NCBI GenBank assembly: GCA_900545885.1
Contig: URAF01000008.1
Coordinates: 1 to 64,000, forward strand
DNA: 64,000 bases
DNA from: an uncultured Eubacteriales bacterium
Lineage (GTDB): Bacteria > Bacillota > Clostridia > Christensenellales > CAG-917
Reading direction: 5' to 3'
Below, piece after piece: positions 41,914-50,782 of this stretch (positions are counted from its first letter, which is position 1; each line of letters starts with the position of its first letter). A program made the position numbers and the translations under genes. The notes beneath the pieces were generated by a model that worked only from the letters and a program-made list of their open reading frames with translations, searched no databases and was not told the origin of the DNA.

Positions 41914-43770
41914 ATGAATAATACCTACGCCAATACGGGCAAACCCGTGGCAGTAAGTATGAAAGGCATTTCCAAATGCTTCGGCGAAGTGGTTGCCAAC
42001 AAGAATGTGGACCTCACTGTTTTTCGCGGTGAGATTCTTTCCGTTCTCGGTGAGAACGGGAGTGGCAAGACCACTCTCATGAATATGCTCTCGGGTATTT
42101 ATTTCCCCGACGAAGGGCAGATTTTTATCAACGGAGAACCCGTTATTATCCGTTCACCCAGAGATGCGTACCATTGCAAAATAGGAATGGTGCATCAGCA
42201 TTTTAAACTGGTTGACGTTTTTACCGCAATCGACAACATAATTCTCGGAGAGGATATGCCTCATTTCAGCATGCGCGAAAATGCTGCAAAATATAAGGCT
42301 GAGGCGAACGCTCCTCACTACGTCATCGATAACGATGACTCCGAGGCTCCCGTCAAAACCGTCCGTCAAACAGACACTGCTTTGGGCAGATTCAAGCTGG
42401 CCGCAAAGACCGCATTTCTGCCTGCAATCAAGTTTGCAAAAAAAGCAAAATTCAACTGGTTGCCCCGTAGACGCGGGAAAGAGGTGTTTGAAGTTGCCGC
42501 AAAATACGGCTTTGACATTGATTTGAAAAAGAAAATATACGATATGTCTGTAAGTGAAAAGCAGACTGTCGAGATTATAAAGGTTCTTTATCGCGGAGCG
42601 AACATTCTTATTCTCGACGAACCGACCGCGGTTCTCACTCCGCAGGAAACCGAAAAACTTTTCCAGGTGCTTCGCAACATGCGCGAGGACGGCAAATCAA
42701 TAATAATCATCACTCACAAACTCAACGAAGTTATGGCGATAAGCGACAGAGTAGCCGTTCTGCGTAAAGGCGAACATATCGCCACTGTCAAAACATCGGA
42801 AACCAATCCCGCACAACTTACGGAAATGATGGTCGGTCACAAGACCGAACTCAACATCGACAGAGCGGAGCCCGTCAATCCCGAGGACAGACTGGTTGTG
42901 GAAGGATTGTCGCTTGTAAACCGCGAAGGCGTCAAAGTTCTGGACAATGTTTCGTTTACGGCTCGTTCCGGTGAAATTCTCGGTATTGCGGGCATTGCAG
43001 GCAGCGGACAGCGTGAACTTCTAGAAACCATAGCGGGACTTTTGCGACCCAATTCCGGCGGCATCGAGTACAACGACCCCAAAACGGGTAGGCAGGAAAA
43101 TCTCATACGAAAGTCTCCCGCACAAATCAGAGAGCTCGGAGTACGTCTTTCCTTTGTTCCCGAAGACAGATTGGGCATGGGACTTGTCGGAAATATGGAT
43201 ATTATCGACAATATGATGCTCCGTAGTTACAAGCGCGGTAAAGTTCTGTTTGTCGAGGGCAAGAAACAGAAAAAGGTAGCAGTTCAGTCCGAACAGCAAA
43301 AGCCTGCGCTCAAACCTAAATCCAGTGCGCATTTCGACGGGTTCTTCCTTGACAGAAAGAGACCTAAACAACTTGCGGAAGATATCATACGCGATCTAGA
43401 AGTTGTTACCCCCAGTTCGCACACTCCCGTAAGACGTCTTTCTGGCGGCAATATCCAGAAAGTGCTCGTCGGTCGCGAAATCGCATCGGCTCCTACCGTG
43501 CTTATGGCGGCTTATCCCGTCAGAGGTTTGGATATAAACAGTTCATACACCATTTACAATCTTCTCAATGCGCAGAAAGAACACGGTGTTGCAGTAATTT
43601 ATGTCGGTGAAGACCTTGACGTTCTCGTCGAACTTTGCGACCGCATTATGGTTATTTGCGCAGGCAAAGTTACGGGTATTCTCGACGGCCGCAAGGCGAG
43701 AAAAGAAGAAATCGGTTTGCTTATGACGGATTCCGCAGCTCATACGCAGGAGGTGCACGATGCTGAGTAA
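41914..43770 (+). CDS. Nucleoside ABC transporter, double ATP-binding subunit
   Basis: A 618-residue protein with two ABC domains. Domain 1 has Walker A GENGSGKTTL, a DMSVSEKQTVEI signature and Walker B ILILDEPTA. Domain 2 has a degenerate Walker A (GIAGSGQREL), signature LSGGNIQK and a degenerate Walker B (MAAYPVRGLD), as usual for BMP-linked ATPases. Relatives have about 510 residues; the excess is two inserts, about 70 residues after the first Q-loop and about 40 Lys-rich residues in domain 2. GGAGG precedes the ATG. It overlaps the next gene by 11 bases. Confidence 0.95.
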   Translation: MNNTYANTGKPVAVSMKGISKCFGEVVANKNVDLTVFRGEILSVLGENGSGKTTLMNMLSGIYFPDEGQIFINGEPVIIRSPRDAYHCKIGMVHQHFKLVDVFTAIDNIILGEDMPHFSMRENAAKYKAEANAPHYVIDNDDSEAPVKTVRQTDTALGRFKLAAKTAFLPAIKFAKKAKFNWLPRRRGKEVFEVAAKYGFDIDLKKKIYDMSVSEKQTVEIIKVLYRGANILILDEPTAVLTPQETEKLFQVLRNMREDGKSIIIITHKLNEVMAISDRVAVLRKGEHIATVKTSETNPAQLTEMMVGHKTELNIDRAEPVNPEDRLVVEGLSLVNREGVKVLDNVSFTARSGEILGIAGIAGSGQRELLETIAGLLRPNSGGIEYNDPKTGRQENLIRKSPAQIRELGVRLSFVPEDRLGMGLVGNMDIIDNMMLRSYKRGKVLFVEGKKQKKVAVQSEQQKPALKPKSSAHFDGFFLDRKRPKQLAEDIIRDLEVVTPSSHTPVRRLSGGNIQKVLVGREIASAPTVLMAAYPVRGLDINSSYTIYNLLNAQKEHGVAVIYVGEDLDVLVELCDRIMVICAGKVTGILDGRKARKEEIGLLMTDSAAHTQEVHDAE

Positions 43771-44923
43771 CAAAACAGAAAGAGAACCTCTCTTCCGTAT
43801 AGTGAAACGCGACAATTTGCCAAAATGGCAGGCGTGGATTATTCGTATTGTCGCTGTGTTTGTTGCGCTTGGTATAAGCGCGGCAGTCAGTGCTATTCTT
43901 ACTGACGGAGCCAGTGTCGGGCAGTTCTTTAAAGGGCTTTTCGAGGGCGTTTTCAGCACTAAAAACTCTATTCTAAAATTCTTCCAGAATACGGCAATAA
44001 TGTTAATCATTGCGCTTGCACTTGCCCCTGCGTTCAAAATGAAGTTTTGGAACATCGGAGCGGAAGGGCAAGTTCTGATTGGTGGATTGGCATGTGTCGT
44101 TTGCATAAAATCGTTCGGACAATACCTCAACAATTGGGCACTTTTGATAATTATGCTTGCATTGAGCATTGCATTCAGCGTGGTATGGGCGGTCATTCCT
44201 GCCATATTTAAGGCGAAATGGAAGACAAACGAAACATTGTTCACGCTGATGATGAACTACGTTGCTACGCAACTCGTTGCCATTTGTATTTTTTTGTGGG
44301 TTACCAGCGGTTCTGGCACGCTCGGTATTTTGCCTTACGGACAACTTCCCAAATTGGGAGGAGAGAATTATATCTTCAATATCATCATTGTGGCGATTAT
44401 CATGGTGTTGATGTTCGTATACTTCCGTTTCAGCAAACACGGTTATGAACTGTCGGTTGTAGGCGAAAGTGAGAATACCGCGAAATATGTCGGCATCAAC
44501 GTAAAGAAAGTCATAATCCGCACTATGATACTTTCGGGTGTTCTTTGCGGTATAGCAGGGTGGTTGCTTGTTGCCGGCACAGACCATTCGTTGTCAGTAA
44601 ATACAGTTGGCGGCAGAGGTTTTACGGCAATTCTCGTTGCATGGCTCGGTAAGTTCAATCCTTTCTTTATGGGATTTACTTCCATGCTTTATGTTTTTAT
44701 AGACCAAGGAGCGGCACGTCTGGCAAGCAATTTTGCCATGGGTGAGTCTTTCTCGGGTATAATTACGGGAATATTCTTCTTCTTTGTTATAGGTTGTGAA
44801 TTCTTTATAAACTACAAAATCAAATTCCGTTCTTTCAAAAAGAAAAACACGGATATTACCGCCGTTGAAGACGAGAATATCGTCGAAACGGAGCAAAATG
44901 ACAGCGAGGAGGTAACCGCATAA
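43760..44923 (+). CDS. Nucleoside ABC transporter permease 1
   Basis: A 387-residue permease of the BPD_transp_2 (LivH/RbsC-like) family used with BMP receptors. About ten hydrophobic segments are present, with the coupling segment GESENTAKYVGINVKK typical of this family. The C-terminal 40 residues are polar and acidic. GGAGGTGCACG precedes the ATG, and translation overlaps the ATPase gene. Its stop codon shares one base with the start of permease 2. Confidence 0.94.
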   Translation: MLSNKTEREPLFRIVKRDNLPKWQAWIIRIVAVFVALGISAAVSAILTDGASVGQFFKGLFEGVFSTKNSILKFFQNTAIMLIIALALAPAFKMKFWNIGAEGQVLIGGLACVVCIKSFGQYLNNWALLIIMLALSIAFSVVWAVIPAIFKAKWKTNETLFTLMMNYVATQLVAICIFLWVTSGSGTLGILPYGQLPKLGGENYIFNIIIVAIIMVLMFVYFRFSKHGYELSVVGESENTAKYVGINVKKVIIRTMILSGVLCGIAGWLLVAGTDHSLSVNTVGGRGFTAILVAWLGKFNPFFMGFTSMLYVFIDQGAARLASNFAMGESFSGIITGIFFFFVIGCEFFINYKIKFRSFKKKNTDITAVEDENIVETEQNDSEEVTA

Positions 44924-45879
44924 TGTTTTTGACCTTCCTGCAAAGTTCTATACGTTTCAGCACGATTTTCCTGTTCGGTTCGGTCGGTGAAACTATTACG
45001 GAAAAATCAGGCAACCTCAACCTCGGTATTCCCGGTATCATGTGTATGGGAGCTGCCGGTGGCATTATTGGTGAGGCTGCATATGTCAAGACGCTCTCTG
45101 ACCTTAGTGAGATGACCGGCGGCGGTGCAGTTTTGTCGGCAATGCTTATGGCTATGTTGTTTGCGGCCTTGGGCGGTCTAATTTATTGCTTCCTTACGAC
45201 TTCGCTCCGATGCAATCAAAACGTTACGGGTCTTGCGCTTACTACGTTCGGTATTGGTATATTGAGCTTCTTTGGCGGACGCGCAACGACAACCGGTTTC
45301 AGTGCGGCAAGCCTTTATTTCAAGCAGACTTTCTCGTTTGCAAAGGATCTGGGTTGGTTCAGTCAGTTGTTCTTTTCATACGGCTCGCTTGTGTATATAG
45401 CATTTTTTATAGCTATAATTGCTGCTATTGTTATCAAAAAAACGCGTGTCGGTCTCAATCTCCGTGCTGTCGGTGAAAATCCTGCAACAGCAGATGCCGC
45501 AGGTATTTCTGTAACAAATTATAAGTATGCAGCCACTCTTATCGGCAGCATGATTGCAGGTCTCGGCGGATTGTTCTATATTATGGACTATCTGGGCGGA
45601 AGCGTAGAGTATTCCATAGACAAATTCGGATGGATGGCAGTCGCGCTCGTTATTTTCACCGTGTGGCGTCCAAACTGGGCAATTCTCGGTTCCATTGTAT
45701 TCAGTATGCTTTATATTGCGCCTAACTACATTTCCGTATCGTTCGCGCAGAAAGAAATAATCAAGATGATACCGTATGTTGTTACGATTATCGTTCTTGT
45801 TATTACCAGCATCATAAGCCGCAGGGAAACTCAACCGCCTGCATCACTCGGTCTTACCTATTTCAGAGAAGAGCGATAG
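44923..45879 (+). CDS. Nucleoside ABC transporter permease 2
   Basis: A 318-residue permease of the same family. It starts directly with membrane segments and has the coupling stretch VGENPATADAAGISVTNYKY. The FGSVGETITEKSGNLNLGIPG start is typical for the second permease in BMP transporters. GAGGAGGTAACC lies before the ATG within the end of permease 1. It is the last gene of the transporter and is followed by a terminator. Confidence 0.95.
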   Translation: MFLTFLQSSIRFSTIFLFGSVGETITEKSGNLNLGIPGIMCMGAAGGIIGEAAYVKTLSDLSEMTGGGAVLSAMLMAMLFAALGGLIYCFLTTSLRCNQNVTGLALTTFGIGILSFFGGRATTTGFSAASLYFKQTFSFAKDLGWFSQLFFSYGSLVYIAFFIAIIAAIVIKKTRVGLNLRAVGENPATADAAGISVTNYKYAATLIGSMIAGLGGLFYIMDYLGGSVEYSIDKFGWMAVALVIFTVWRPNWAILGSIVFSMLYIAPNYISVSFAQKEIIKMIPYVVTIIVLVITSIISRRETQPPASLGLTYFREER

Positions 45880-45906
45880 CGGAAAAGTAATTGAAACAAT
45901 TAAAAA

Positions 45907-45932
45907 GGCACGCAAATTGCGTGTCTTTTTTT
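45907..45932 (+). terminator. Terminator after the ABC operon
   Basis: ggcacgca pairs with tgcgtgtc (one G-U pair), then seven T residues. Confidence 0.82.
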
Positions 45933-46044
45933 CAATTAGCACCAATTCTCGCTTTCGCAAATTCCCGAAGGCAAACAAAAACTAACAATGTTGCATATTG
46001 AGCGTTGAAAGGAATGTAATGCGTGAGCACGCACGCAAAATAAC

Positions 46045-46204
46045 ACGCGGAGCGAAAATGAGAGAACAAGCGACAGTTTTGCTTGCAAAAAGCGGCGCGA
46101 AGTGAACGGAAAAATTTTTGCGACGCGAAGAACAGACGCAGGTAAAAAAAGCAAACGCTCTGCAAGAAGTGCAGAGCGTTGCGCAAATAGCCTTGCGGCT
46201 GTGA
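46045..46204 (-). repeat. tRNA-linked repeat, copy 1 (with tRNA terminator)
   Basis: Directly 3' of tRNA-Ala on the minus strand. It matches 49289-49446 along its length apart from scattered changes and small indels. It holds an eleven-base-pair hairpin (46154-46164 with 46170-46180) followed on the minus strand by T residues, a tRNA terminator. The similarity continues for about 100 bases past the terminator, which termination alone does not explain. Open frames across it are not conserved between copies, so it is not coding. Confidence 0.75.
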
Positions 46205-46281
46205 TGGTGGAGCTTAGGGGATTCGAACCCCTGACCCCTTGACTGCCAGTCAAGTACTCTAGCCAACTGAGCTAAAGCCCC
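46205..46281 (-). tRNA. tRNA-Ala (anticodon GGC)
   Basis: A complete 77-base cloverleaf including an encoded CCA (46205-46207). The acceptor stem GGGGCTT/AAGCTCC contains the G3-U70 pair that identifies tRNA-Ala. The anticodon loop CTGGCAG gives anticodon GGC (codon GCC). The T arm AGGGG-TTCGAAT-CCCCT is standard. Confidence 0.96.
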
Positions 46282-46503
46282 ATAACTTTGCTTTGTTATA
46301 TTAACTCAAAATTTCGTTTTGCACAAGCAAATTAAAGAAGTTTTTGCGTTTCACTTCTTTTTTCACCGGTTTTTATTAAAATCTTAGACACGTTAACTAT
46401 AATTCCTTTATAACTTGACAAATTGTTCATAATGGTGTTTACTTAATATATAATGAAATTATATATTTTTTGATTTCATTAATCAGATTTTAAGGCGGGT
46501 ATT
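46282..46503 (+). promoter_or_regulatory. Sugar-symporter upstream region with nested palindromes
   Basis: TTGACA at 46415-46420 with a weak -10 (TTTACT at 46438-46443). A perfect palindrome of ten-base arms and a three-base centre spans 46445-46467, and a second repeat pairs aatgaaat (46452-46459) with atttcatt (46473-46480). They look like operator sites downstream of the promoter. The regulator is unknown. Confidence 0.55.
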
Positions 46504-48351
46504 ATGGAAGATTTGAACGTTGAATCCGTACAGGCAACCGACGTTGCCGCCGCTGCTCCCGCGAAAAGAACGATTTTGCACAAATTGTTCGGTTCGGTTC
46601 CCGGAGACGGCGAATTGCAGCCCAAGGAAGGTCTCAGTTACTCCCTTTGCGGTTTTGGGCAGAACCTCATTTGTACCGTTATCGGCTCCTATCTGACCGT
46701 TTTTATGACGGACGCAATAGGTTTTCCTGCACTTTCGGTCGCGTTGCTCATGCTGTTTGCACGTATTTACGACGCTTTGAACGACCCGATTATGGGTTCA
46801 ATCGTCGACAGAACGCGTACCAAGTGGGGCAAATGCCGTCCTTACCTCAATTGGATGGCTATCCCTATCGCAATAATGACGATTTTGTGTTTCCTGCCGG
46901 TTTATAAGAACAACACAGGCGGATTCGCGGCGATTTCCATCGTTTACATTATCTGGGGTATGGTTTACACGGTTGCAGACGTTCCTTACTGGGGACTTTC
47001 CACCGCAATGTCCAACGACACTTACCGTCGCGGCAACCTGCTTACAATCGCACGTCTGCTTTGCACGGCGGGTGCAGGTCTTGTCACCATCATCGTTCCT
47101 CAGATTACTTCTCAGATGACTGCGGACGTTGCAGAGCAGGTCAAAACCTATCAGACCTTGATTACCGCAATTCACCAGTCCGGTTTCAACCTCGATCAGA
47201 ACGCACTCGAATCTCTCGGCAGCATTCAGGCGTACATCAATTCGCTGTTTGCTAACGGTAACGCGGCAGGCGCAGTCAGCGTCAGCGCGGCTTTGGTCGG
47301 CGTCCTCGCTCTCAAGAATCCTCTTTATACCGGCACCATTCTTACCGGTGCGGATTTGCAGACTGCAATCAACTCCGCAAGAGGTGACATGCAGAACGAA
47401 CTCAGCTGGATTTACTTTGTCATCGCAATCGTCTGCGTCGTGGCGGCAATCCCGCTTTTCTATCTCGGTTTCAAGAACACCAAAGAAAGAAACCAGACGC
47501 TGGAAACTCCTCCTACGCTTGCCCACAACCTCAAACTTTTGTTTAAGAACAAGCCTTTGATGCTCATTGTTATTTCGGGTATCCTCGGCGCGGCACGTAT
47601 GGTCTTTACCTACACCGGCGGTCTGTACTTCGCAAAATACGTCCTTGCCGACGTCAGTTTCCTCGGTATGCAGGGCGAAGGTCTTTACACTCTGATTACG
47701 CTGGCGGTTGTTCCCGGTGGTCTGGTGGCTTCCGTTCTCGTTCCTTATCTTACCAAGAAAGTCGGTAAGAAAAACTCTTATATCTGGTCGCACATAGTCG
47801 GCGGCGTGGCACTGCTCATCGCGTTCATCATCGGTATGGCAATCGATAAGGGCAACTACACGTCCCCCGCAACGCTTGCAATCGCATTTATCGCGCTGGT
47901 AATCGCGGGTGTTCCTTCCGGTCTCAGCAACATCGTTTCCTACGCAATGATAGGCGACACGGTCGAATACCTCGAACTCAAAACCGGTGAACGTGCGGAA
48001 GGTATCTGCTTTGCTATGCAAACCTTCATCAACAAAATCGGTATGGCAGTCGGCGCATTCATCGGCGTTCTCGGTTACTACATGGCAGGCGTTACCGCAA
48101 ACAACCCCGGTGCACTTGACCCCGCAGGCAAAGACACCATGTGGATTATGCTTATGTTGGTTGCGGCAATCAGCTTCATAGCGGCGGCAATTCCTATGTT
48201 CTTCTACAAGTTCAACGAAAAAGAACAGCAGGAAGCGGCAGCGGAAATCAAACGTCGTAAAGAAGCAAACGCAACTGTAGCAGTCGCAGAAGGCGACGCC
48301 GCAGCGGAAGTCGTCGACATCGCAAACGTCGACAGCAGCGACAACGAATAA
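46504..48351 (+). CDS. GPH-family (MelB-like) sugar:cation symporter
   Basis: A 615-residue transporter of the glycoside-pentoside-hexuronide:cation symporter family (MFS). The cation-site stretch NDPIMGSIVDRTRTKWGKCRPY near residues 93-114 and DTVEYLELKTGERAEG in the second half are diagnostic. Relatives have about 450-480 residues; here about 100 extra residues (203-300) lie between helices 6 and 7, and the polar tail is long. Twelve helices remain. The sugar is not known. It has its own regulatory region and terminator. Confidence 0.93.
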   Translation: MEDLNVESVQATDVAAAAPAKRTILHKLFGSVPGDGELQPKEGLSYSLCGFGQNLICTVIGSYLTVFMTDAIGFPALSVALLMLFARIYDALNDPIMGSIVDRTRTKWGKCRPYLNWMAIPIAIMTILCFLPVYKNNTGGFAAISIVYIIWGMVYTVADVPYWGLSTAMSNDTYRRGNLLTIARLLCTAGAGLVTIIVPQITSQMTADVAEQVKTYQTLITAIHQSGFNLDQNALESLGSIQAYINSLFANGNAAGAVSVSAALVGVLALKNPLYTGTILTGADLQTAINSARGDMQNELSWIYFVIAIVCVVAAIPLFYLGFKNTKERNQTLETPPTLAHNLKLLFKNKPLMLIVISGILGAARMVFTYTGGLYFAKYVLADVSFLGMQGEGLYTLITLAVVPGGLVASVLVPYLTKKVGKKNSYIWSHIVGGVALLIAFIIGMAIDKGNYTSPATLAIAFIALVIAGVPSGLSNIVSYAMIGDTVEYLELKTGERAEGICFAMQTFINKIGMAVGAFIGVLGYYMAGVTANNPGALDPAGKDTMWIMLMLVAAISFIAAAIPMFFYKFNEKEQQEAAAEIKRRKEANATVAVAEGDAAAEVVDIANVDSSDNE

Positions 48352-48364
48352 TCGCAAACAATCT

Positions 48365-48393
48365 AAAAGCCCGCAGATGCGGGCTTTTCTTTT
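48365..48393 (+). terminator. Terminator after the symporter
   Basis: Ten-base-pair arms (48365-48374 and 48379-48388) with T residues after. Confidence 0.88.
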
Positions 48394-48455
48394 TGCAAAA
48401 TATACCCGCACGGTTCTGATTTTAACGGTCAAAGCATTCGAAATTATTTGAAGTA

Positions 48456-48484
48456 TTGACAGCCGACGTTGGGACGAATATAAT
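48456..48484 (+). promoter_or_regulatory. Perfect-consensus sigma-A promoter
   Basis: TTGACA at 48456-48461 and TATAAT at 48479-48484, spacer exactly 17. A small palindrome (tatcaa/ttgata, 48489-48501) at the start site could be an operator. Confidence 0.88.
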
Positions 48485-48520
48485 CATAGTATCAATTTGA
48501 TATCACAAGGCGGCGACTGT

Positions 48521-48988
48521 TTGGAAAGAACGGTTATTTGCAGAAAAAGCAAAAAGTGCATATGGGAATATATCGGGGGAGAAATATTCCTTGGGATGTT
48601 GTTTGTTATACCAGTTATACTTGCCGCTGCGCTTCCCGTTGAAGAATCGGCATCTTATGTAAGATACATTTTTGCGGGAATAGGCGTATTTTTCTTCCTG
48701 TTTTTTGTCGCGATTATCGTTTCGCACGTTCGCTTTACCAGACTTCCCGAAGTTTTTCTCGAACGCGCAAATACAGAATTTTTCCACAGCAATCTTGACA
48801 ACTCCGACTTGAGAATTCGTTCCGTGGACAATATCGAAGTAAAAATTTCAAAAGACAAATACGGCAGGGCATATTCGTACGGAAAACTTACGTTCGAAGT
48901 GGACGGAAGATTGTATGTGTTCAAAAAAGTAGACAATCCCGAAGCGGCAAAACAAACCATAACAGAAATCAAACAATCCCTTTTGTGA
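48521..48988 (+). CDS. Membrane protein with PH-like domain
   Basis: A 155-residue protein. Two hydrophobic segments near the N-terminus form a hairpin, followed by a strand-rich domain (RSVDNIEVKISKDKYGRAYSYGKLTFEV, then YVFKKVDNPEAAKQTI) that looks like the bacterial PH domain of YdbS/YdbT proteins. A TTG start at 48521 is preferred because AAGGCGG lies about seven bases before it; an in-frame TTG at 48497 would add eight residues. Function is unknown. A perfect-consensus promoter lies upstream. Confidence 0.7.
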   Translation: MERTVICRKSKKCIWEYIGGEIFLGMLFVIPVILAAALPVEESASYVRYIFAGIGVFFFLFFVAIIVSHVRFTRLPEVFLERANTEFFHSNLDNSDLRIRSVDNIEVKISKDKYGRAYSYGKLTFEVDGRLYVFKKVDNPEAAKQTITEIKQSLL

Positions 48989-49039
48989 TGAAAACAGCTT
49001 AGCATAAGTTTTAAACGAAAATGAAAACAGCAAAAAAAA

Positions 49040-49062
49040 CGTCATTGATGTGACGGCTTTTT
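49040..49062 (+). terminator. Terminator after the PH-like gene
   Basis: cgtca (49040-49044) pairs with tgacg (49051-49055), followed by T residues. Confidence 0.6.
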
Positions 49063-49288
49063 TTGTTTTGGCTACAAGACTTGTAGGGAACGAAGTGAGC
49101 TTAATAGCGTAGCGCGAGCTTGCTTGCGAAAAGGCGGAGCGTCAGTTGTGACCGTCACAAGTTCAGCCACATTGTGGCGTTGCGAAGCAACAAAGGCATG
49201 AGGCGGAAAAGGACTTTGAGCAGTCGATTTGTGAAGGCTATGGGTTAAGTTGTGATTGTATTTCGGCGGTTTGGTGGTGGGCAACAGA

Positions 49289-49446
49289 ACGCGGAGCAAA
49301 AATGAGAGAGCGAGCGATAGTTTTGTCAAGAAAACGAGGAGCGAGTGAACGGAATGATTTTTGCGACGCGAACAACAGACGCAGGGATAAAAGCAAACAC
49401 TCTGCAAGAAATGCAGAGTGTTGCGGGGTTTGCCTTGCGGCTGTTG
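49289..49446 (-). repeat. tRNA-linked repeat, copy 2 (with tRNA terminator)
   Basis: Directly 3' of tRNA-Val on the minus strand and closely similar to 46045-46204. The hairpin here is 49396-49406 with 49412-49422. One G-C pair of copy 1 (46157 with 46177) is A-T here (49399 with 49419), a compensated change that supports the stem. Confidence 0.75.
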
Positions 49447-49523
<77 letters not shown>

Positions 49524-49733
49524 GAATGCAAGAGATATATTACACTAATTTTGCGCCAGTGGCAAGCGTTTGAAGATATTTTCTCTGTATACCGCAAATT
49601 CTTTTTCATCAGAATGTGTCGGTGCGATAATAATGTGCGTTTAAGAAAAATTCAGCTTTGGTTTTTAATTAAACGTCGTAGTGCTACGTTGTCGGTCAGG
49701 TATATATTTGATCGAAACAAGTATAATTATGGT

Positions 49734-50288
49734 GTGAAGAAATTTATCGACGAAAGCGCAAACAAAAAGAAAAATCTCGTGTTCTGCATAATCGGCGCAC
49801 TGTTCACGCTTGTGCTCGGTTCTTTGTCGCACTTCTTTTTCGAATGGTCGGGCAACGAAACCGTTGTAGGCATATTCTTTGCGGCGAACGAGAGCGTGTG
49901 GGAACACCTTAAACTCATAATTTTCCCGACTCTGGTCTGGTTTGCAGTCGGGCTGCCTTTCATGAGGAAAACGAATAATTATGCGTTTGCCGCATTCGTG
50001 TCGACGGCAATCGGCATGATTGTCATTCCGTGCGTGTTTTACGCTTATACGTCATTCACGGGCGAATCCATACTTGCGGTTGATATCGCGACATTCGTCG
50101 TTGCCGTGCTGGCAGGGTATGCCGTGGCGTTCTGGGTTATGTGCCTGAAAGAGTCGGATTTCCTCTTTTCCGTTGCGATAGCGGGGCTCATTGCCATTAT
50201 TGCCGCATATCTCACACTTACGCTTTACGCACCTCAAAAAATCCTTTTCCTCGACCCCGTAAGCGGCGGTTACGGTATTCCCGTATGA
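49734..50288 (+). CDS. DUF6512-like membrane protein
   Basis: A 184-residue protein with six hydrophobic segments. VLGSLSHFFFEWSGN and VGIFFAANESVWEHLKL are typical of the DUF6512 type of six-helix proteins, with conserved His, Glu, Asn and Trp residues in the membrane. Function is unknown. The GTG at 49734 gives the natural start KKFIDESANKKKN; the frame continues upstream without a start site or coding character. A TATAAT ends six bases before the GTG, but a -35 box is not obvious. Confidence 0.75.
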   Translation: MKKFIDESANKKKNLVFCIIGALFTLVLGSLSHFFFEWSGNETVVGIFFAANESVWEHLKLIIFPTLVWFAVGLPFMRKTNNYAFAAFVSTAIGMIVIPCVFYAYTSFTGESILAVDIATFVVAVLAGYAVAFWVMCLKESDFLFSVAIAGLIAIIAAYLTLTLYAPQKILFLDPVSGGYGIPV

Positions 50289-50340
50289 AAAGCTTTGCAT
50301 AAATAAATTGCATAAAATGAATTTGATTATTCATAGCGTG

Positions 50341-50369
50341 TTGACAAAGGATTTTTTGTCGGTTATATT
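50341..50369 (+). promoter_or_regulatory. Promoter for the ArsR-family gene
   Basis: TTGACA at 50341-50346 and TATATT at 50364-50369, spacer 17, about 37 bases before the ATG. Confidence 0.85.
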
Positions 50370-50405
50370 AATTATATTGCTAGAAAAAGTGACGGGAGTA
50401 ATTGT

Positions 50406-50669
50406 ATGCAAGAAAAATCCTACATCAACATTTGCAAAGCATTAAGCGACAACAATCGCATGCAAATCTTCAAAATGCTCAGAAAAAACACCATGTGCGC
50501 ATGTGAAATTCTCGAGCATTTGAAGTGCAGCCAGCCCACACTCAGCTATCATATGAAGCTGCTGTGCGACAGCGGACTGGTCAACGCCGATAAACAAGGT
50601 CTTTGGATGCGTTACAGCATCAACGACGACGTCGTCAAGGAATTCTCCGAATATCTGACCAAACTTTGA
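50406..50669 (+). CDS. ArsR-family metalloregulator
   Basis: An 87-residue winged-helix regulator. Helix alpha-3 contains MCACEILEHL, a Cys-x-Cys motif in the place of the ELCVCDL site of arsenite-sensing ArsR, followed by the recognition helix CSQPTLSYHMKLL. It could release DNA upon binding As(III) or a similar thiophilic ion. No arsenic permease or reductase is next to it, so its targets are not known; the low-molecular-weight phosphatase at 5112 is not close. A terminator follows, so it is monocistronic. Confidence 0.92.
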   Translation: MQEKSYINICKALSDNNRMQIFKMLRKNTMCACEILEHLKCSQPTLSYHMKLLCDSGLVNADKQGLWMRYSINDDVVKEFSEYLTKL

Positions 50670-50680
50670 TCGGCAACCGT

Positions 50681-50704
50681 TAAAGCCCTAATGGGCTTTA
50701 ATTT
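50681..50704 (+). terminator. Terminator after the ArsR-family gene
   Basis: taaagccc (50681-50688) pairs with gggcttta (50693-50700), followed by a short T-run. Confidence 0.75.
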
Positions 50705-50782
50705 GTACCCGTTTGATTGATTGCATTCGATATGTCGGGGCGACTCGGCAGATTGTCTTTACCCGAAAAGGGCTTTTTTGTC

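Noticed and set aside
45936..46253. Minus-strand frame running out of tRNA-Ala into the repeat
   Set aside because: It begins inside the tRNA, and its frame is not kept in the second copy of the repeat.
46798..48432. Minus-strand frame of 544 codons opposite the sugar symporter
   Set aside because: Cys/Asp/Arg-rich shadow with no domain; the plus strand is a clear MelB-like transporter.
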